DNA of 61,953 bases from Romeriopsis navalis LEGE 11480 (GTDB lineage Bacteria; Cyanobacteriota; Cyanobacteriia; Leptolyngbyales; Leptolyngbyaceae). Every line of letters starts with the position of its first letter. Position 1 is the first letter of the stretch. The position numbers were made by a program, and so were the translations under genes. Positions 1-7,954 of the stretch are shown one piece after another. Location: NCBI RefSeq assembly GCF_015207035.1, contig NZ_JADEXQ010000022.1:1-61953 (forward strand), given 5' to 3'. The notes below the pieces were generated by a model that saw nothing but the letters and a program-made list of their open reading frames with translations, was not told where the DNA came from and made no database searches.

Positions 1-2
1 GC

Positions 3-770
3 TTCTACTGTTGGTTCGGTATGATCCCCGCAGCATTGGCGGTTTCGCAAGATCAACTAGAGACGATTAATCAGCAGTGGAAAGGTAGTGCCCATGCCTT
101 GAACGATGTGAATTGTGCAAGCTGCCATAAAGATAAAAAGACCAAAGCCTTAGTGAATAATCTTGGCCCCGAGAGCTGTAAGTCCTGTCATGAGGGTGAG
201 GTTGATACGTTCTTATTGGGTAAGCATGGCATTCGCCTGCTGGAAAAACAAAGTCCCCTCACCCCAGACCGTGCCCGCATCCCCATGCAAGCCGATGCCC
301 ATAGCAAGTCGATGAACTGTAATGCTTGCCACAATGTCCATTCCGTTAAAACGGTGCCCGCAGCGGTGGATTCCTGCCTGACCTGTCATAGCGATCAGCA
401 TTCCTTGAACTATGAGAAATCAAAACATGCCCAATTATTTCAAGCTAAGGCCGCGCGCCTCCCCCGCCCCGATCAGGCTTCTGTAACCTGCGCGACTTGT
501 CATTTGCCGCGTTCACTGATGGATGAAGATGATGAGGATTCGGTATTCGTCAATCACAACAACACGTATACGCTTTTGCCACGCGATCGCATGGTCAGAG
601 ACGTCTGCATGAACTGTCACGGGATGGAATATTCCTACAACAACATCTTTGATGACGAGAATGTCGAAGCCAATTTTGATCATGCTTCTACCCAGGACTT
701 GAAAACGTTGGAAATGATGCGAACGGCAGAGAAAGTCCGGGGTGTAAAGCGGCGGCGTTCATCGGATTAG
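3..770 (+). CDS. Hexahaem periplasmic cytochrome c (5' end outside window)
   Basis: Predicted periplasmic or lumenal electron carrier. Counting from the ATG at 21, six CxxCH haem c sites begin near residues 32, 53, 100, 119, 157 and 196, with extra His residues that could be distal ligands. The frame stays open to the left edge, and the residues before the ATG are hydrophobic and lead into an AxA-like site. The true start and most of the signal peptide therefore probably lie outside the window. The C-terminus is basic and not membrane-spanning. It heads a same-strand series with a monohaem lipoprotein, a b-type membrane protein, haem c maturation genes and a Rieske protein, so a role in quinol-linked electron transfer is likely. 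The subfamily (cytochrome c3-like, c554-like or other multihaem) cannot be settled by eye. The six haem sites are certain; the role is inferred. Confidence 0.85.
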   Translation, partial: FYCWFGMIPAALAVSQDQLETINQQWKGSAHALNDVNCASCHKDKKTKALVNNLGPESCKSCHEGEVDTFLLGKHGIRLLEKQSPLTPDRARIPMQADAHSKSMNCNACHNVHSVKTVPAAVDSCLTCHSDQHSLNYEKSKHAQLFQAKAARLPRPDQASVTCATCHLPRSLMDEDDEDSVFVNHNNTYTLLPRDRMVRDVCMNCHGMEYSYNNIFDDENVEANFDHASTQDLKTLEMMRTAEKVRGVKRRRSSD

Positions 771-885
771 GAGGTGAAATTTCCCAGCGAAACAAGGTCA
801 GCGACTCAGGCCGCATCGTCTGAGTGATTGGATGCCCGACTATTTTATGTTTGGCCGTGTCAGTGAAATTAATTGCTTAACCGAA

Positions 886-891
886 GAGGAG
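886..891 (+). promoter_or_regulatory. Ribosome binding site setting the start of the DUF3365 lipoprotein
   Basis: GAGGAG lies 8 nt before the ATG at 900. The frame could also begin at 873, but the codons there are not preceded by such a site, so 900 is preferred. Confidence 0.6.
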
Positions 892-899
892 AACCGAGC

Positions 900-1574
900 A
901 TGTCAGCAATTTATCAGTGGTGGCGCAGTCTGCGTCTCAAGTTTGTATCGACGTTGGCGTTAGCGTTGGCGATTTGTTTTACGGTAGTTGCCTGTGGTGG
1001 CGGTGCAAGTACGAGTAGCAGTGGTGGCGGTGGTGGGACGACTGTTGCCGGGATCTCTCCGGAAGTGGTAGTCGACTATATCCATAAGGTCGCAGAATCC
1101 GATCGCACAGCCTATACCAAGCACGTGATTGGTCGCCTGACAAAACTGGAAGGGAAGGATAACAAGAAGGGGGTTGTGACCGCTGAGGCCACAGAATTCT
1201 GGAAGCAGGAGAAAGGCGTGCCCTTACCGGCACAGATGTTCCGTATGGGTGCAGAACTCGCTTCCGAAGATGGTAACTTCACCATTGGTCTAATTTCACC
1301 TTGGAACATCAACGATAACCAAGCGCCCAAAGATGATTTCGAGAAAGCTGGTATGGCGAAAGTGGTCGAGACGGCTGAGCCGTACAAAGCCGCTCGCGAA
1401 ATTGCCGGGAAGAAGTACTACTCGGCGATCTATCCCGATATCGCGGTGGCTGATGCTTGTGTCAGTTGCCATAACGATCATCCAGTGCATAAAGAGCGCC
1501 ACGCCGACAAAGTCTTTAAGAAAGGCGATGTCATGGGTGGAGTAGTGATCAACCTGCCGCTGAAGGGTGCTTAA
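900..1574 (+). CDS. Monohaem c-type lipoprotein with Tll0287-like (DUF3365) domain
   Basis: Predicted lipid-anchored haem c protein facing the periplasm or lumen. From the ATG at 900 there is a basic N-terminus, a hydrophobic core and a lipobox ending VVAC with Cys32. A Ser/Gly-rich linker follows, then a domain of about 165 residues that resembles the Tll0287-like/DUF3365 family. One CxxCH (C187, C190, H191) supplies the haem site in the family's usual C-terminal position. Family members are thought to sense redox state or ligands through haem, either alone or fused to kinases and cyclases; here the domain is free-standing. It sits 130 nt after the hexahaem cytochrome and 50 nt before the b-type membrane protein. 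It could be a small electron shuttle instead of a sensor. Confidence 0.8.
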   Translation: MSAIYQWWRSLRLKFVSTLALALAICFTVVACGGGASTSSSGGGGGTTVAGISPEVVVDYIHKVAESDRTAYTKHVIGRLTKLEGKDNKKGVVTAEATEFWKQEKGVPLPAQMFRMGAELASEDGNFTIGLISPWNINDNQAPKDDFEKAGMAKVVETAEPYKAAREIAGKKYYSAIYPDIAVADACVSCHNDHPVHKERHADKVFKKGDVMGGVVINLPLKGA

Positions 1575-1623
1575 TTCGCTTGCTTCAGCACGATCGTTCG
1601 TTAACTCAAGGTGAACTTGAACC

Positions 1624-2244
1624 ATGCAACCGAGTTTCAAAACGCTCATTATTTTGACCCTAATATCGGTTGCACTACTTGCACCGTTTGCGTTTAGTGC
1701 CTCCTATTTTCCGCTGCTGCGCGATCAGGCGTTTGATTTCCACGAATTCTTACGTGGAGATCTGTACAAGCAGGTGACAGGCTATATTTCCCTGGCATTT
1801 GTCTTGGTGGAAATGGTGCTGACTCTGCGCAAACGGGGCCGACGGCTACGCCCAGTGAAGGTGTCGGTGCCCGGCACCGTGAAGTTTTGGCGGCGACTGC
1901 ATGTATTTTTTGGGGTTGTGCTGTTAGGCGTGATCCTGATTCATACGGGTGGCGCGGTAGGGCAAAACTTTAATGGCATCTTCCTCTGGGTCTTTTTCGG
2001 CGTGACGCTTTCCGCATTGGTCGGCGTCGTTGCCGAAACCGGGGTGCTGGAGTCTGCACAACAGCGATTTAGTCTGGTGCCGATTGGGAGTGACGGTGCA
2101 TTTTCGAAAGCGTTGACGGGAATTCCGAAAAGTAAGCTGATTCAGGGGATGCGAGGTCTGTGGCTATCCACCCATATTCTGTTCGTCAGTGCCTTTTTTA
2201 TCCTGTTGGGATTCCATATTTTCCTGGTTTACAACTTCCAATAA
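1624..2244 (+). CDS. Integral membrane protein, putative dihaem b-type cytochrome
   Basis: A 206-residue protein with about five hydrophobic helices (near 5-25, 50-68, 91-110, 117-137 and 180-203). His93 and His107 fall on one helix and His184 and His198 on another. Both pairs are 14 residues apart, the arrangement that holds two stacked b haems in cytochrome b/b6. The protein is shorter than cytochrome b and has no quinone-site PEWY or PDW motif that I can see, so it may belong to another bis-His cytochrome family. Its place between two c-type cytochromes and the Ccs genes, with a Rieske gene downstream, suggests it passes electrons between the quinone pool and the periplasmic cytochromes. 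The His pattern is seen; haem binding and quinone reaction are inferred. Confidence 0.6.
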   Translation: MQPSFKTLIILTLISVALLAPFAFSASYFPLLRDQAFDFHEFLRGDLYKQVTGYISLAFVLVEMVLTLRKRGRRLRPVKVSVPGTVKFWRRLHVFFGVVLLGVILIHTGGAVGQNFNGIFLWVFFGVTLSALVGVVAETGVLESAQQRFSLVPIGSDGAFSKALTGIPKSKLIQGMRGLWLSTHILFVSAFFILLGFHIFLVYNFQ

Positions 2245-2289
2245 GCGCGCTCGATTTGCACCCGATGCCATCGAGATACTCAGTTTAGT

Positions 2290-2802
2290 GTGATTCATAT
2301 GCTCAGCCCGGTCCATATGCTTAGCCCGATCCCCATCCGATATCCCGGATTGCGCCTGCGTCAGGTGTTATACCGCAGCCTGGCGATATTGACGATCGGG
2401 CTGTGCGTCAGTCTTGGCTTATTTGGGTATACGCCACCGGCCCAGGCGAGCGGCGTGCAAGGTCTGATGGCTTTGAAACATTTGGCCAAAGAATCCGTGG
2501 CCTATGATGTCGCGATTGCCAATGGCAACCCAACGCTGATTGAGTTTTACGCCGACTGGTGTACAAGCTGTCAGTCGATGGCCCCAACGATGGCGCATTT
2601 GCATGAAAAATATGGTGATTCCGTCAACTTTGTCATGTTGGATATTGATGATCCCCAGTGGGCTGAACCCGTTGCCCAGTTCGCGGTGCAGGGGGTGCCA
2701 CAGTTAACGCTATTAACGGCGGACGCGACACCGGTTGACACATTGGTGGGCAAGGTGCCGGAGTCGATCGTGACGCAACTTCTAGAACTTGTGAGGGCTT
2801 AG
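2290..2802 (+). CDS. Membrane-anchored thioredoxin-like protein (TxlA/HCF164-like)
   Basis: Predicted periplasmic or lumenal thiol-disulfide protein. After an N-terminal anchor (about residues 26-46) comes a thioredoxin fold with the active site WCTSC (C91, C94) and a cis-Pro loop GVPQ. This active site and the length match the cyanobacterial TxlA/chloroplast HCF164 group, which keeps apocytochrome c cysteines reduced for system II haem attachment. It lies directly before ccsB with a gap of about 6 nt, consistent with that role. The start is uncertain: a GTG at 2290 and ATGs at 2299 and 2317 are all possible, because an 18-nt tandem repeat at the 5' end duplicates one of the ATGs. Confidence 0.8.
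   Translation: MIHMLSPVHMLSPIPIRYPGLRLRQVLYRSLAILTIGLCVSLGLFGYTPPAQASGVQGLMALKHLAKESVAYDVAIANGNPTLIEFYADWCTSCQSMAPTMAHLHEKYGDSVNFVMLDIDDPQWAEPVAQFAVQGVPQLTLLTADATPVDTLVGKVPESIVTQLLELVRA
2296..2331 (+). repeat. 18-nt imperfect tandem repeat at the thioredoxin start
   Basis: Two 18-nt units (2296-2313 and 2314-2331) differ at two positions. Each begins CATATG and encodes HMLSP followed by V or I. The duplication places two in-frame ATG codons next to one another. Confidence 0.75.
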
Positions 2803-2808
2803 ATTTTG

Positions 2809-4614
2809 GTGAAATTTTTGCGGTTTTTAGGCTCAATTAAACTCGCCGTGCCAGTGCTACTGACGATCGCTGTGATCTTGGTATGGGCCACCTTCCATGA
2901 AAGCGCTGTCGGTTCGCCGACGATTCAGCGTGAGGTTTATAAGAGTGTCTGGTTTGGGGCTTTGATGTTTTTGCTGAGTGTGAATCTCAGTGCTTCAGCA
3001 CTGTTGCGTTATCCCTGGCGCGGGGCAAGGAAAATTGGCTTTGCCCTGACCCATTTTGGGTTAGTGGTGTTGATCGCTGGTTCCGCTGCGGTGATTCATG
3101 TCAGTACCGAAGGCATGATGACGGTCCGGATTGGCGGTGGTGCGAATAATATGATTCGGGTTGAAGGCGATTTGCTGGAAGTTGCAACGGCCGATGGTGC
3201 CGTCCAGCAAGCGGAAGTATTTATTCAACCCGATGGAACGCCAGTCCCGAGTCAGGTCGGTGATCTGAAAATTTTGGGCTATAGTCCCAATACGATTAAA
3301 ACAGTGAGTTTTATGGCTGGTGGCCCAGTGGCCAATCCGGCCGTCCAGCTACAGTTCACGAGCGATCGCATGGGCCAGACGGTCGATCGCTGGTTAGCGG
3401 CGGCACCGGCGGCCTATAGCGCAGTTGAGATGGGGCCAGCGGAATTAGAAATCCTCCAAGCCAAAGATGATGCCCAGCTTGAGAAGCTCCTGCAAGCACC
3501 GGCGGATAACGCCTCGCAATTGCTGGGGACGCTGAAGCTAACGACCCCAAAAGGGAACCAATCGATCGATGTGACTCAGGTCAGTGAGCAATCCGTCCGC
3601 GCTGGTGATCTAGATATCCGTGTGCTCAATACTTGGAATGACTTCCGCATCAATTCCGAGCAGCAGCCGGTGAATGGCTCGGACCAACCGCGTAATCCTG
3701 CTGTGCAGTTAGCGATTACCCAAGGTGAGCAAACCGAAGAATGGTTTGTCTTTGCGCGGGATGAATTTGAGCCGATTCGGACGACGGCGACTGAAAGCCC
3801 GATTGATCTGAAGTTGGACTATGCGTTCTCGCCGCCTGTTTCTGTTGATGGTTTCCGGGTAATTGTGGGGCCAGATAGCCAGCTATTCTACGCCGCACGC
3901 TCTTCTAAGAGTTTCAAGTCCGGTGCTTGGACTGTAGGCGAATCCGTCAATCCTGGCTGGGCTGATTTCCAAATCAAACTTGCCAGCTTTATTCCCCAAG
4001 CGACCCTCCAGCGTCAGGTGGTGCCGGTTGAGGCAGCCGGTGAAGATGCCTTCCCAGCGTTGCATGTGGCTACGGCGGATGGGGCGGACCAATGGCTGTC
4101 TTGGGGCGACCCGACGGAAATTTCGACCCCAGTGGGTGAGGTGTTTGCCGCCTACAGTCCGCGCTCTTTAGAACTGCCCTTTGCGGTGAATCTATCCGAC
4201 TTTATCGTTGAGCGGAATGAAGGGAGTGAATCGGTGGCGATGTGGACAAGCCAACTCAAGCTCCAATCACCCGACTCAAACGAAGTTGTGGAACGCAATG
4301 TTTGGATGAATAATCCGACTTGGTTCCACGGCTGGAAACTGGCCCAGGCCTCTTGGAATCCGGGTGATTTGCAGCAGTCGACTTTGCAGCTCAAACGTGA
4401 GCCGGGGTGGATTACTGCCTTGACCTGGACGGGTTCGGTGCTGGTGGTCGGCGGGATTGCCACGATGTTCTACGGCGGTACGGTGTTGAAAAAGTTGCGG
4501 CGATTGATCCCCACTTTGCCGAAATCGCCGACTGTCAATCCTGCGGCGACGGCTGTGGCCGAATCGGCAGCGGCGATCGTCACCGATTCCAGCTCCGAGC
4601 TCCCTGTTTCTTGA
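2809..4614 (+). CDS. ccsB: Cytochrome c biogenesis protein CcsB/ResB, long form
   Basis: Predicted membrane partner of CcsA in system II cytochrome c maturation, which moves haem out and attaches it to CxxCH. The first 30 residues carry the ResB-type SIKLAVP helix. Further helices lie near 45-65 and 75-100, then a large soluble region of about 400 residues, a ResB-like block with NPGDLQQ shortly before the end, and a last helix near 540-560. At about 600 residues it is clearly longer than typical cyanobacterial CcsB as I recall it (roughly 450). Start: a GTG at 2809 is preferred over the TTG immediately before it. It follows the thioredoxin by 6 nt and precedes ccsA, so the three genes form a maturation unit, probably for the haem proteins of this cluster. 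Confidence 0.85.
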   Translation: MKFLRFLGSIKLAVPVLLTIAVILVWATFHESAVGSPTIQREVYKSVWFGALMFLLSVNLSASALLRYPWRGARKIGFALTHFGLVVLIAGSAAVIHVSTEGMMTVRIGGGANNMIRVEGDLLEVATADGAVQQAEVFIQPDGTPVPSQVGDLKILGYSPNTIKTVSFMAGGPVANPAVQLQFTSDRMGQTVDRWLAAAPAAYSAVEMGPAELEILQAKDDAQLEKLLQAPADNASQLLGTLKLTTPKGNQSIDVTQVSEQSVRAGDLDIRVLNTWNDFRINSEQQPVNGSDQPRNPAVQLAITQGEQTEEWFVFARDEFEPIRTTATESPIDLKLDYAFSPPVSVDGFRVIVGPDSQLFYAARSSKSFKSGAWTVGESVNPGWADFQIKLASFIPQATLQRQVVPVEAAGEDAFPALHVATADGADQWLSWGDPTEISTPVGEVFAAYSPRSLELPFAVNLSDFIVERNEGSESVAMWTSQLKLQSPDSNEVVERNVWMNNPTWFHGWKLAQASWNPGDLQQSTLQLKREPGWITALTWTGSVLVVGGIATMFYGGTVLKKLRRLIPTLPKSPTVNPAATAVAESAAAIVTDSSSELPVS

Positions 4615-4647
4615 TTGTCACTTGTTTTCCTGATTGCTGAACTTCTT

Positions 4648-6384
4648 ATGAAACTGCTGAAATTTCTCATTGGCCTTTGTCTGGGCGCATTGATGATCGT
4701 GCTCCCAGTCAGTCAATTCCAAACCTCTCCCCTGGAGCCGTTGCAGACCTTAGCGGTGCAGCTCGATGGGCGCAAAAAGCCATTGGATACCGTGGCCCTT
4801 GAAACCGTCTCAAAAATCCACGGGAGTGCGAGTTATAAGCAAGCTGACGGTAGCAAGCTCGACTATCTGAAGACTTATCTATCGCTGTCGTTTAACGATC
4901 GGGATTGGAACCAAGAGCCGTTTATTCTGTTTACCTATCGGCCCTTGAAGGAGCGGGCGGGGCTGGATGCGGAGCAGAAGTACTTTAGTTTTCAGACGTT
5001 GCTCAAGTCCCAAGGCTTAGCGGATGTGGTGGCTACTGCCCACGATAAGCAGGTGAACGATCAAGACTTGAGCCGCGATGAGCGAGAAGCCCTGACGATC
5101 GAAGAACGGGTGGAAGCCATGCTGCAAACGGTGGGTCAAGATGACTTGCCGATCGTGCCGCATCCGACGGAGAAAAAGGGCAAATGGTTGAGTTTGGCCA
5201 CCGCAAACCAGTCCTACAGCGAGGACCAAATTGCGCCCCTCGCCGCCCAACATCAGACCTTAGTGCAAACCTATGACGCGGCAAATCCGGACCTCACACC
5301 CGTGGTGCAAGCGGCAACGGCATTGCATGACGGCTTAGCGCAACTCAGTCCGACGATTTATCCCGCGATGGTTGATCTGCAGCGGGAAGTGCATTTCCAC
5401 CACTTCCATGCGTTTGCGAAGGCTTGGATGATTTATGCGGTGGCGTTTGTGGCGATGTTGCTGACGCTGTGGTTGAAGTCGTTTGATTTGTATTGGGGCG
5501 CGATCGGGATATTCTGTGCGGGCATCGCGGTGAATAGCTACGGCTTCTTACTGCGGATGCAGGTGGCCGGGCGACCCCCGGTGACGAATATGTACGAATC
5601 GGTTGTCTGGGTGGGTTTTGGTATTGCCGCATTAGCACTGTTGTTTGAGCTAACTTCGCGGGCGCGTTACTTCCTATTGGCGGCGGCCCCCCTGTCAGTG
5701 TTGAGTTTGGTGATGGCCGATCGCTTACCGGCGGTGCTGGATTCCAGCATTGCGCCGCTGGTGCCGGTGTTGCGCGATAACTTTTGGTTGAGTATTCATG
5801 TTCCGACGATTACGCTGAGTTACGCGAGTTTTGCTTTGGCCTTGGGTTTAGGCCATGTTGCTTTGGGGTATACCCTATGGGCCCCCAATCAGACGAAACG
5901 GGTGCAGGCACTTTCACAACTCACCTATCGTGTGATTCAAGTCGGTGTGCTGCTGCTGACGACGGGGATTATTCTTGGGGGCGTCTGGGCGCATGTCTCC
6001 TGGGGCCGCTTCTGGGGCTGGGATCCCAAGGAAACCTGGGCGTTAATTGCCCTGCTGTGTTATCTGATTCCGCTCCATGGCCGCTTAGTCGGTTGGATTG
6101 GTAACTTTGGGATTAATGTTGCGAGTATTGTGGCGTTTAATGCGGTGTTGATGGCTTGGTATGGCGTAAACTTTGTACTGGGTACGGGCCTCCATAGCTA
6201 CGGTTTTACGACAGGTGGCTCAGAGCTGACGATCGTGACCGTTGTTGGGATCGATCTTCTGTTCGTGTCCGTGGCCTCGCTACGCTACATGCGGTCCCGC
6301 TCAAAGCCAGCCACAGTTGGCCTCGAAGCGGTGGCGAAGGCGGCCACGATGACCATTTCAGATGATGTGTTGGAAGTGGGATAG
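4648..6384 (+). CDS. ccsA: Cytochrome c biogenesis protein CcsA/ResC, long form
   Basis: Predicted haem-handling membrane subunit of system II cytochrome c maturation. The C-terminal half has about eight helices and the tryptophan-rich haem motif (WGRFWGWDPKETW, from residue 452), with conserved His residues before and after it. The N-terminal half has one helix followed by about 230 soluble residues containing GRKKPLDT, a feature I associate with the extended CcsA of Bacteroidetes, Planctomycetes and deltaproteobacteria and not with the ~350-residue cyanobacterial form. The ATG at 4648 follows the upstream TTG-initiated reading and starts a good signal-anchor. The extended size suggests a second, specialised copy, perhaps gained by transfer. 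Genome context is needed to know whether a standard copy also exists. Confidence 0.88.
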   Translation: MKLLKFLIGLCLGALMIVLPVSQFQTSPLEPLQTLAVQLDGRKKPLDTVALETVSKIHGSASYKQADGSKLDYLKTYLSLSFNDRDWNQEPFILFTYRPLKERAGLDAEQKYFSFQTLLKSQGLADVVATAHDKQVNDQDLSRDEREALTIEERVEAMLQTVGQDDLPIVPHPTEKKGKWLSLATANQSYSEDQIAPLAAQHQTLVQTYDAANPDLTPVVQAATALHDGLAQLSPTIYPAMVDLQREVHFHHFHAFAKAWMIYAVAFVAMLLTLWLKSFDLYWGAIGIFCAGIAVNSYGFLLRMQVAGRPPVTNMYESVVWVGFGIAALALLFELTSRARYFLLAAAPLSVLSLVMADRLPAVLDSSIAPLVPVLRDNFWLSIHVPTITLSYASFALALGLGHVALGYTLWAPNQTKRVQALSQLTYRVIQVGVLLLTTGIILGGVWAHVSWGRFWGWDPKETWALIALLCYLIPLHGRLVGWIGNFGINVASIVAFNAVLMAWYGVNFVLGTGLHSYGFTTGGSELTIVTVVGIDLLFVSVASLRYMRSRSKPATVGLEAVAKAATMTISDDVLEVG

Positions 6385-6452
6385 CCAACCCGTTAGCGGG
6401 ATCTTTTCCCGCACCCAAATTCCCCAAAATCGATCTTTTAGGAGCTTGTGTA

Positions 6453-6938
6453 ATGGAACGACGCGAATTTATGTCTTGGGCGGGTACGGGCTTTATTGCC
6501 GCCTCTTTGCCAATGGCGATCGCCGCTTGTAGTTCTTCCACAACCGAGAAGCCGGATGCGGCAACCAGTACATCACCGGAGCCAAAAGCGGATGCGAAAC
6601 CCGATGCGGCTCCAGCGGCGAAAGCCGATGCCGATGGCTTTATCCCAGTGGGCACTGTGGCGGATCTCGATAAAGCCGGTTTCCTGTCGGACAAAAAGTT
6701 TGCTGGTGGGCCGTTAATTGTGGTGCGTGACCCCCAGGATAAGGCCACGGTCTTAGCGCTCAATTCGACTTGTACGCACGAAGCCTGTGCTGTGCGCTGG
6801 CGATCGGAGAAGTTTGCCTGTGCTTGTCATGGTTCGTCCTTTGCCCCGGATGGAGCCGTGGAGGCAGGCCCAGCCGAAAAGCCGTTGGCCAAGTTCACGG
6901 CAAAAATTGCGGGCGATCAAGTGTTGGTCAAGGCTTAG
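6453..6938 (+). CDS. Rieske [2Fe-2S] protein, Tat-type lipoprotein
   Basis: Predicted lipid-anchored electron-transfer protein. The N-terminus has a twin arginine (RREFM), a hydrophobic stretch and a lipobox with Cys26. A 35-residue Ala/Lys/Asp/Pro linker follows. The Rieske ligands are C107 and H109 in CTHEAC and C123 and H126 in CACHGS, with C112 and C125 placed for the disulfide typical of high-potential Rieske proteins. Tat export suits a cofactor inserted before transport. Unlike PetC, there is no N-terminal transmembrane helix beyond the lipoprotein leader. It ends the redox cluster, 68 nt after ccsA, with an AGGAG about 10 nt before the ATG. Its likely partner is the b-type protein at 1624. 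Confidence 0.88.
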   Translation: MERREFMSWAGTGFIAASLPMAIAACSSSTTEKPDAATSTSPEPKADAKPDAAPAAKADADGFIPVGTVADLDKAGFLSDKKFAGGPLIVVRDPQDKATVLALNSTCTHEACAVRWRSEKFACACHGSSFAPDGAVEAGPAEKPLAKFTAKIAGDQVLVKA

Positions 6939-6968
6939 ATCCTAGTTTGAGGCGTAAAGAATTACGGT

Positions 6969-7898
6969 ATGAGTCAACTCACCCCGGAAGAAGTTGTGGC
7001 CCTGCTCAAGCTGGGTCGATCGTTGCATGATGCCGAATTGAGCAATATCAATTTAGTCGGTATGGGGATCGACCATGCCGATTTCACGGGGGCATATTTG
7101 CGATCGGCGAAGCTCCAGAATGCCTCCTGCCTCAAGGCGGACTTTACCGGGGCGACGATGATTTTGGCGGACTTATCCGGTGCCGTTTTGGAGCAGGCGG
7201 TGCTGGTGGGGACAACTTTAATTAATGCCAAATTTAATCAAGCAAATTTGCGATTTGTGAATGGTCGTAAAGCCAAGCTGTATCACACGTGTTTTGATGC
7301 GGTGGATGCGACATCGGCTAACTTTAGCTATGCGGATTTCCAAGAAGCAACGGGTAAGCAGGCCAAGTTTATTGAGGCGAATCTGAGTCACTGCCAGTTC
7401 AATGAAGGGGACTTTAGTGGGGCTTGCTTTGATGATGCCAAACTTCAGTCAAGCCAGTGGTATGGCGCGAGTCTTGCCGCTGCGAGTTTGATCGGCACGA
7501 ATTTAGAGCAGTCGCAGTTGGTTAAGACCAAGCTCATGGGGACGAATCTGTCCCAAGCCGATTTGATCGCGGCGAATCTGGCCGATGCGGATTTGAGTGG
7601 GGCAGTGCTCGATCGAGCAGAATGTGTTGAAACTGAACTACCCCGCGTCAATCTATCCAGGGCCAGACTTCGCAATACTTCGTTTTATTCTGCCGAAATG
7701 GAAGCGGCGGATTTTTCGGGTGCTGAATTAGTTGGTGTTAACTTCGTCCAGGCGAATTTGGAAAATACGATATGGGAGGGGGCGACAATCGATCCCTCCA
7801 CTCGCTTTGCGGGCGCGATCCTAACGAAAGCCAAGGGCTTTACCGATGAGCAAAAGCATTGGCTGAAACAGCAGGGGGCACTGAATGTGCCCAGTTAG
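6969..7898 (+). CDS. Pentapeptide-repeat protein
   Basis: A 309-residue protein built almost wholly of A(D/N)LXX repeats from about residue 25 to 285. This predicts a right-handed quadrilateral beta-helix. There is no signal peptide and no membrane helix, so it is probably cytoplasmic. A helical N-terminus (about 20 residues) and a short C-terminal tail cap the coil. Cyanobacteria carry many such proteins and few have known functions. It starts 30 nt after the Rieske gene, so it may be co-transcribed with the redox cluster, but nothing in the sequence ties it to that function. Confidence 0.85.
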   Translation: MSQLTPEEVVALLKLGRSLHDAELSNINLVGMGIDHADFTGAYLRSAKLQNASCLKADFTGATMILADLSGAVLEQAVLVGTTLINAKFNQANLRFVNGRKAKLYHTCFDAVDATSANFSYADFQEATGKQAKFIEANLSHCQFNEGDFSGACFDDAKLQSSQWYGASLAAASLIGTNLEQSQLVKTKLMGTNLSQADLIAANLADADLSGAVLDRAECVETELPRVNLSRARLRNTSFYSAEMEAADFSGAELVGVNFVQANLENTIWEGATIDPSTRFAGAILTKAKGFTDEQKHWLKQQGALNVPS

Positions 7899-7954
7899 TT
7901 ATGCCTGCAGTGAGGTGATTTCTAACTGGATAGTGGGTTGTCCGGTTTGTGTTG

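Noticed and set aside
1624-2244. Calling the b-type protein a true cytochrome b6 (PetB)
   Set aside because: It is too diverged, with no quinone-site motifs seen; only the His spacing matches.
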